DNA from: Pseudomonas entomophila | GTDB taxonomy: Bacteria; Pseudomonadota; Gammaproteobacteria; Pseudomonadales; Pseudomonadaceae | NCBI RefSeq assembly: GCF_013523165.1 | Contig: NZ_JAAMQI010000031.1 | Location: 1-35,632, forward strand | DNA length: 35,632 nt | Direction: 5' to 3' | The notes under the pieces: generated by a model | What the model saw: the letters and a program-made list of their open reading frames with translations, nothing else | Databases searched by the model: none | What the model was told of the DNA's origin: nothing | Made by a program: the position numbers and the translations under genes | In this document: piece by piece, positions 33,620 through 35,632 of the stretch | Layout of the letters: each line of letters starts with the position of its first letter | Numbering within the stretch: position 1 is the first letter of the stretch

Positions 33620-33643
33620 CTATATGAAACGTATATACAGCAT
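33620..33643 (-). promoter_or_regulatory. AT-rich dyad ahead of the ParD-like gene, putative operator/promoter
   Basis: ctatatgaaacgtatatac, then ag, forms an imperfect inverted repeat (gctatat against atatacagc). It is 11-34 bp upstream of the ParD-like start in otherwise GC-rich DNA and contains TATATA or CATATA hexamers usable as a -10. A ribbon-helix-helix protein binding its own promoter would fit, but no direct evidence is available. Confidence 0.45.
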
Positions 33644-33807
33644 ATCGTCGATGAGGGTGCGAACGCCACTGCGGTCTGATGTGCGGGGCGAGATCGATCT
33701 GGCGGGGAATGAGCAGAAGAATTCTTTTCAGCCTTTTCCAATACCGCTGCACCGAGGCAGGGCCTAGAATCCAGGCATCGTTCGTTCAAGTGTCATTCGA
33801 GGGTTTC

Positions 33808-34776
33808 ATGCACATTTCTTCCGGGCGCTGGGTACGCGGTCTATCCTTGGCGCTCCTGACTGCGTTGCTGTGGGGCATCTTGCCGATCAAGCTCAAGCAG
33901 GTGCTGCAGGTGATGGACCCGGTGACCGTCACCTGGTATCGCCTGCTGGTCTCGGGTGGGCTGCTGCTGGCGTGGCTGGCGGCGCAAAAGCGCCTGCCGC
34001 GTTTCCAGGGGCTGGGCCGCCGCCGCTATGGGCTGGTCGGGCTGGCGATCGCCGGCTTGCTGGGCAACTACGTGCTGTATCTGGTCGGGCTGAAACTGCT
34101 CAGCCCCGGTACGGCGCAGCTGGTGGTGCAGATGGGGCCGGTACTGCTGCTGGTGGCCAGTGTGTTCGTCTTCAAGGAGCGCTTCAGCATCGGCCAGGGG
34201 CTGGGGCTGGTCATGCTGCTGGTCGGGTTCGGGTTGTTCTTCAACCAGCGCCTGGACGAGTTGCTGACCTCGTTGGGCACCTACACCACGGGCGTGCTGA
34301 CCATTCTTCTGGCCACCAGCATCTGGGTGTTCTATGCCTTGAGCCAGAAACAGCTGCTCACGGTCTGGCATTCGCAGCAGGTGATGATGGTGATCTACCT
34401 GGGCTGCGCCGCGTTGTTGATCCCCTGGGTGCATCCGCTGGAGGCGCTCGAGCTGACGTCCGTTCAGAAATGGCTGCTGCTGGCGTGCTGTCTCAATACC
34501 CTGGTGGCCTATGGCGCCTTCGCCGAGGCCCTGGCGCACTGGGAGGCCTCCAAGGTCAGCGCGACCCTGGCCCTGACGCCTCTGGTCACCCTGGTGGCCG
34601 TGGCCGCGGCGGCCTGGTTGTGGCCCGCCTACGTCACGGCTGAGGACTTGAATGCGGTGGGGTACGTCGGCGCCCTGGTGGTGGTGATCGGCTCGGCGCT
34701 GGTGGCGGTGGGGCCTTCGCTGGTGGCCGGTTGGCGCTCACGACGGGCGCGTCAGCAGGCATTGGCGGGCGGGTAG
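33808..34776 (+). CDS. EamA/DMT-family membrane transporter
   Basis: The 322-residue polytopic protein has ten predicted membrane helices in two EamA repeats (about 8-145 and 160-300). Characteristic are LLTALLWGILPIKLKQVLQV, VTWYRLLVSGGLLLAW, LLSPGTAQLVVQMGPVLLLV and, in the second half, GAFAEALAHWEASKVSATLA. Family members export amino acids, metabolites or drugs. The substrate is unknown. ATG 33808 follows GAGGG by 4-5 nt. It is divergent from the ParD-like gene, sharing about 200 bp. A TAGAAT -10 candidate is at 33765-33770, but no clear -35 is seen. Repeat DNA follows the stop. Confidence 0.9.
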   Translation: MHISSGRWVRGLSLALLTALLWGILPIKLKQVLQVMDPVTVTWYRLLVSGGLLLAWLAAQKRLPRFQGLGRRRYGLVGLAIAGLLGNYVLYLVGLKLLSPGTAQLVVQMGPVLLLVASVFVFKERFSIGQGLGLVMLLVGFGLFFNQRLDELLTSLGTYTTGVLTILLATSIWVFYALSQKQLLTVWHSQQVMMVIYLGCAALLIPWVHPLEALELTSVQKWLLLACCLNTLVAYGAFAEALAHWEASKVSATLALTPLVTLVAVAAAAWLWPAYVTAEDLNAVGYVGALVVVIGSALVAVGPSLVAGWRSRRARQQALAGG

Positions 34777-34802
34777 AGTAGGCTGGTACGAATCGCTCGT
34801 GA

Positions 34803-35157
34803 GGGCAGGCTTGCCCACGATGCAGGCGGTGATTGACCGAACGCCATCGCTGGCAAGCCAGCTCCCACTCAGGCCAATGCAGCCTGACAAGAAGCAGGGG
34901 CTGCACATAGGCCGGTACAGCCTGCCATGAAGCAGAAGCTGAACACCTTCCTGTGGGAGTCCGCCCGCCGCCTTGGCGCCACGCTGTCGTGCAGAGAACC
35001 TGGCGATAGCTGGCATGGCTCAGAGGCTTTATCTCTGATCGATTTTTGGGGCCGCTTTGCGGCCCATCGCGGCCGGTCCGGCGCCCCGGCGGGGGCCGCT
35101 CCTACACCCGTAGCCCCACCGCGCAGGGTTGCAGGCTATCGCGGTCCCCTGTGGGAG
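34803..35157 (-). repeat. Full-length composite repeat, inverted copy 2
   Basis: Read on the minus strand this holds the same module order as 16155-16490: accgcgatagcctgcaaccc; ggctacgggtgtaggagcgg; gccgcgatgggccgcaaagc; tgccagctatcgccaggttc; actcccacag; gtgttcagcttctgcttcat; ggctgtaccggcc; then REP. A second REP, of the ctggcttgccagcgatgg type, is at about 34847-34868, and one more at 34803-34832. The outer edge at 35157 is cut by the IS110-type element. The gene-free stretch 34777-35180 is all accounted for by this repeat. Confidence 0.8.
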
Positions 35158-35632
35158 ATTCTATGGTAATTGCCAAGGACTCAAGCGGCTTTTGGACGAT
35201 ATTCCTCTCCGCTTCTGATCAGGGCAAAGACCACCCGAGCCAGCTTACGGGCCAGCATGACCAGGACTTGAGTCTTTTTAAAACCGCGGCTCTGCTTGTC
35301 TTCGTAAAACGTTTTCCAAGCAGTTGTCCTGCCTGCTGACATCGCCGCGTTGTGCAGCAAACGACGGACCTCTGGATCGCCTCGTTTGGTCAACGTCGAG
35401 CGTTCTTTTTTCTTGCCCGACTGAGCCACTCGCAAGTCCATTCCCAGAAAAGCGATGAAGGCATCGGCACTCTTGAACTCACCCCGCTGGTAGGTGGCGA
35501 CCAAGCGCGCAGCGGTGAGAAAACCAACGCCTTCAACTTTCATGCATCGCCTGACTAACGGCATCAGTCCTGCCTGCTCGAGCAGTTTCTTGATCATGTT
35601 TTCGATGAGGTCTTCAATGCGCTTCATCGAGG
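35158..35632 (-). mobile_element. IS110-family element, 3' part, inserted at the repeat edge
   Basis: The IS begins right after ctgtgggag, the usual edge of the REP unit (35151-35157). Elsewhere (24339-24352, 24724-24731) that sequence runs on into ggcaggttc or cggccc, so 35157/35158 is a good junction candidate. Only about 20 bp separate it from the transposase stop. The upstream part, with any guide RNA and the other end, lies beyond 35632. IS110 elements that insert in REPs are known in P. putida. Confidence 0.65.
35181..35632 (-). CDS. IS110-family transposase, C-terminal part
   Basis: The gene enters from beyond the window, with at least 150 C-terminal codons visible. The conserved C-terminal (Transposase_20) domain shows VEGVGFLTAARLVATYQRGE, then FKSADAFIAFLGMDLRVAQS and TKRGDPEVRRLLHNAAMSAG, which carry the conserved Ser and GDP.VRRLL motif of this family. 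The N-terminal RuvC-like DEDD nuclease half is outside. A Met at 35625-35627 is internal, not the start. The last residues EYRPKAA are followed by TGA at 35181-35183. Family members insert by a serine/DEDD mechanism, with a bridge RNA shown for IS621-like elements. Confidence 0.85.
   Translation of the reverse strand, partial: SMKRIEDLIENMIKKLLEQAGLMPLVRRCMKVEGVGFLTAARLVATYQRGEFKSADAFIAFLGMDLRVAQSGKKKERSTLTKRGDPEVRRLLHNAAMSAGRTTAWKTFYEDKQSRGFKKTQVLVMLARKLARVVFALIRSGEEYRPKAA

Noticed and set aside
33610..33789. N-terminal extension of the ParD-like protein to ATG 33789
   Set aside because: It would read through the AT-rich promoter/operator and lacks an RBS. The 67-residue form has GAGGTG and the family start.

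Overview
The window is high-GC bacterial chromosome, most likely a Pseudomonas of the P. putida group. This rests on the cobalamin gene order with a GC-rich codon bias, the abundant Pseudomonas REP sequences (core gcgggcttgcccgcgatgg), an SSS-type hybrid sensor kinase resembling MxtR/CrbS, and my recollection of similar gene order in P. putida. I could not run a database search.

Layout. 1-127: the 3' tail of an IS3-type element. 128-510: two copies of a composite REP-type repeat. 527-1843 (-): a PQQ-dependent sugar (sorbosone-type) dehydrogenase lipoprotein. 1945-11368 (+): a B12 module with a sigma70-like promoter, a cobalamin riboswitch, then cobO-cobB-bluB-cobD, a 260-bp gap holding REPs, and cobC-cobQ-cobU-cobT-cobC(phosphatase)-cobS. 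Most junctions are ATGA or GTGA overlaps. These genes cover adenosylation, a,c-diamide and cobyric acid synthesis, aminopropanol-phosphate arm formation, DMB synthesis and nucleotide loop assembly. The corrin ring genes are not here.

11690-16022: a periplasmic glutathione peroxidase, a bidirectional terminator, a FadL-type outer membrane channel with a double dyad upstream, an orphan lysozyme-fold-like protein, a 74-residue hypothetical protein, a 930-bp gene-poor stretch with an A-rich tract and a 12-bp-periodic DnaA-box-like array, and a Sel1-repeat protein. 16550-23599: rmuC, convergent with the hybrid sensor (mxtR/crbS-like), which is divergent from an MFS transporter-PlsC acyltransferase fusion. 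23615-24008 (-): a guanidinium exporter (gdx/sugE) behind a guanidine-II (mini-ykkC) riboswitch. 24089-24871: five tandem copies of a ~127-bp composite repeat plus REPs. 24895-26922 (-): a BASS-family transporter and rdgC.

27076-27363: a promoter, tRNA-Val(TAC), tRNA-Asp(GTC) and a rho-independent terminator. 27449-32537: an HscC-type Hsp70 facing a J-domain protein (DjlC-like, HPE instead of HPD), which is translationally coupled to a DUF1266 protein. The same set of families surrounds E. coli hscC. 32624-33609 (-): a ParD-like antitoxin overlapping a second-type methionine aminopeptidase, with an AT-rich dyad upstream. 33808-34776: an EamA exporter. 34803-35157: an inverted copy of the composite repeat at 16155-16490, interrupted at its edge by an IS110-family element that runs off the window.

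The most interesting leads are the ParD-like/MetAP pair, the HscC/DjlC/DUF1266 chaperone module, the composite repeat family and its IS110 junction, and the origin-like 12-mer array.
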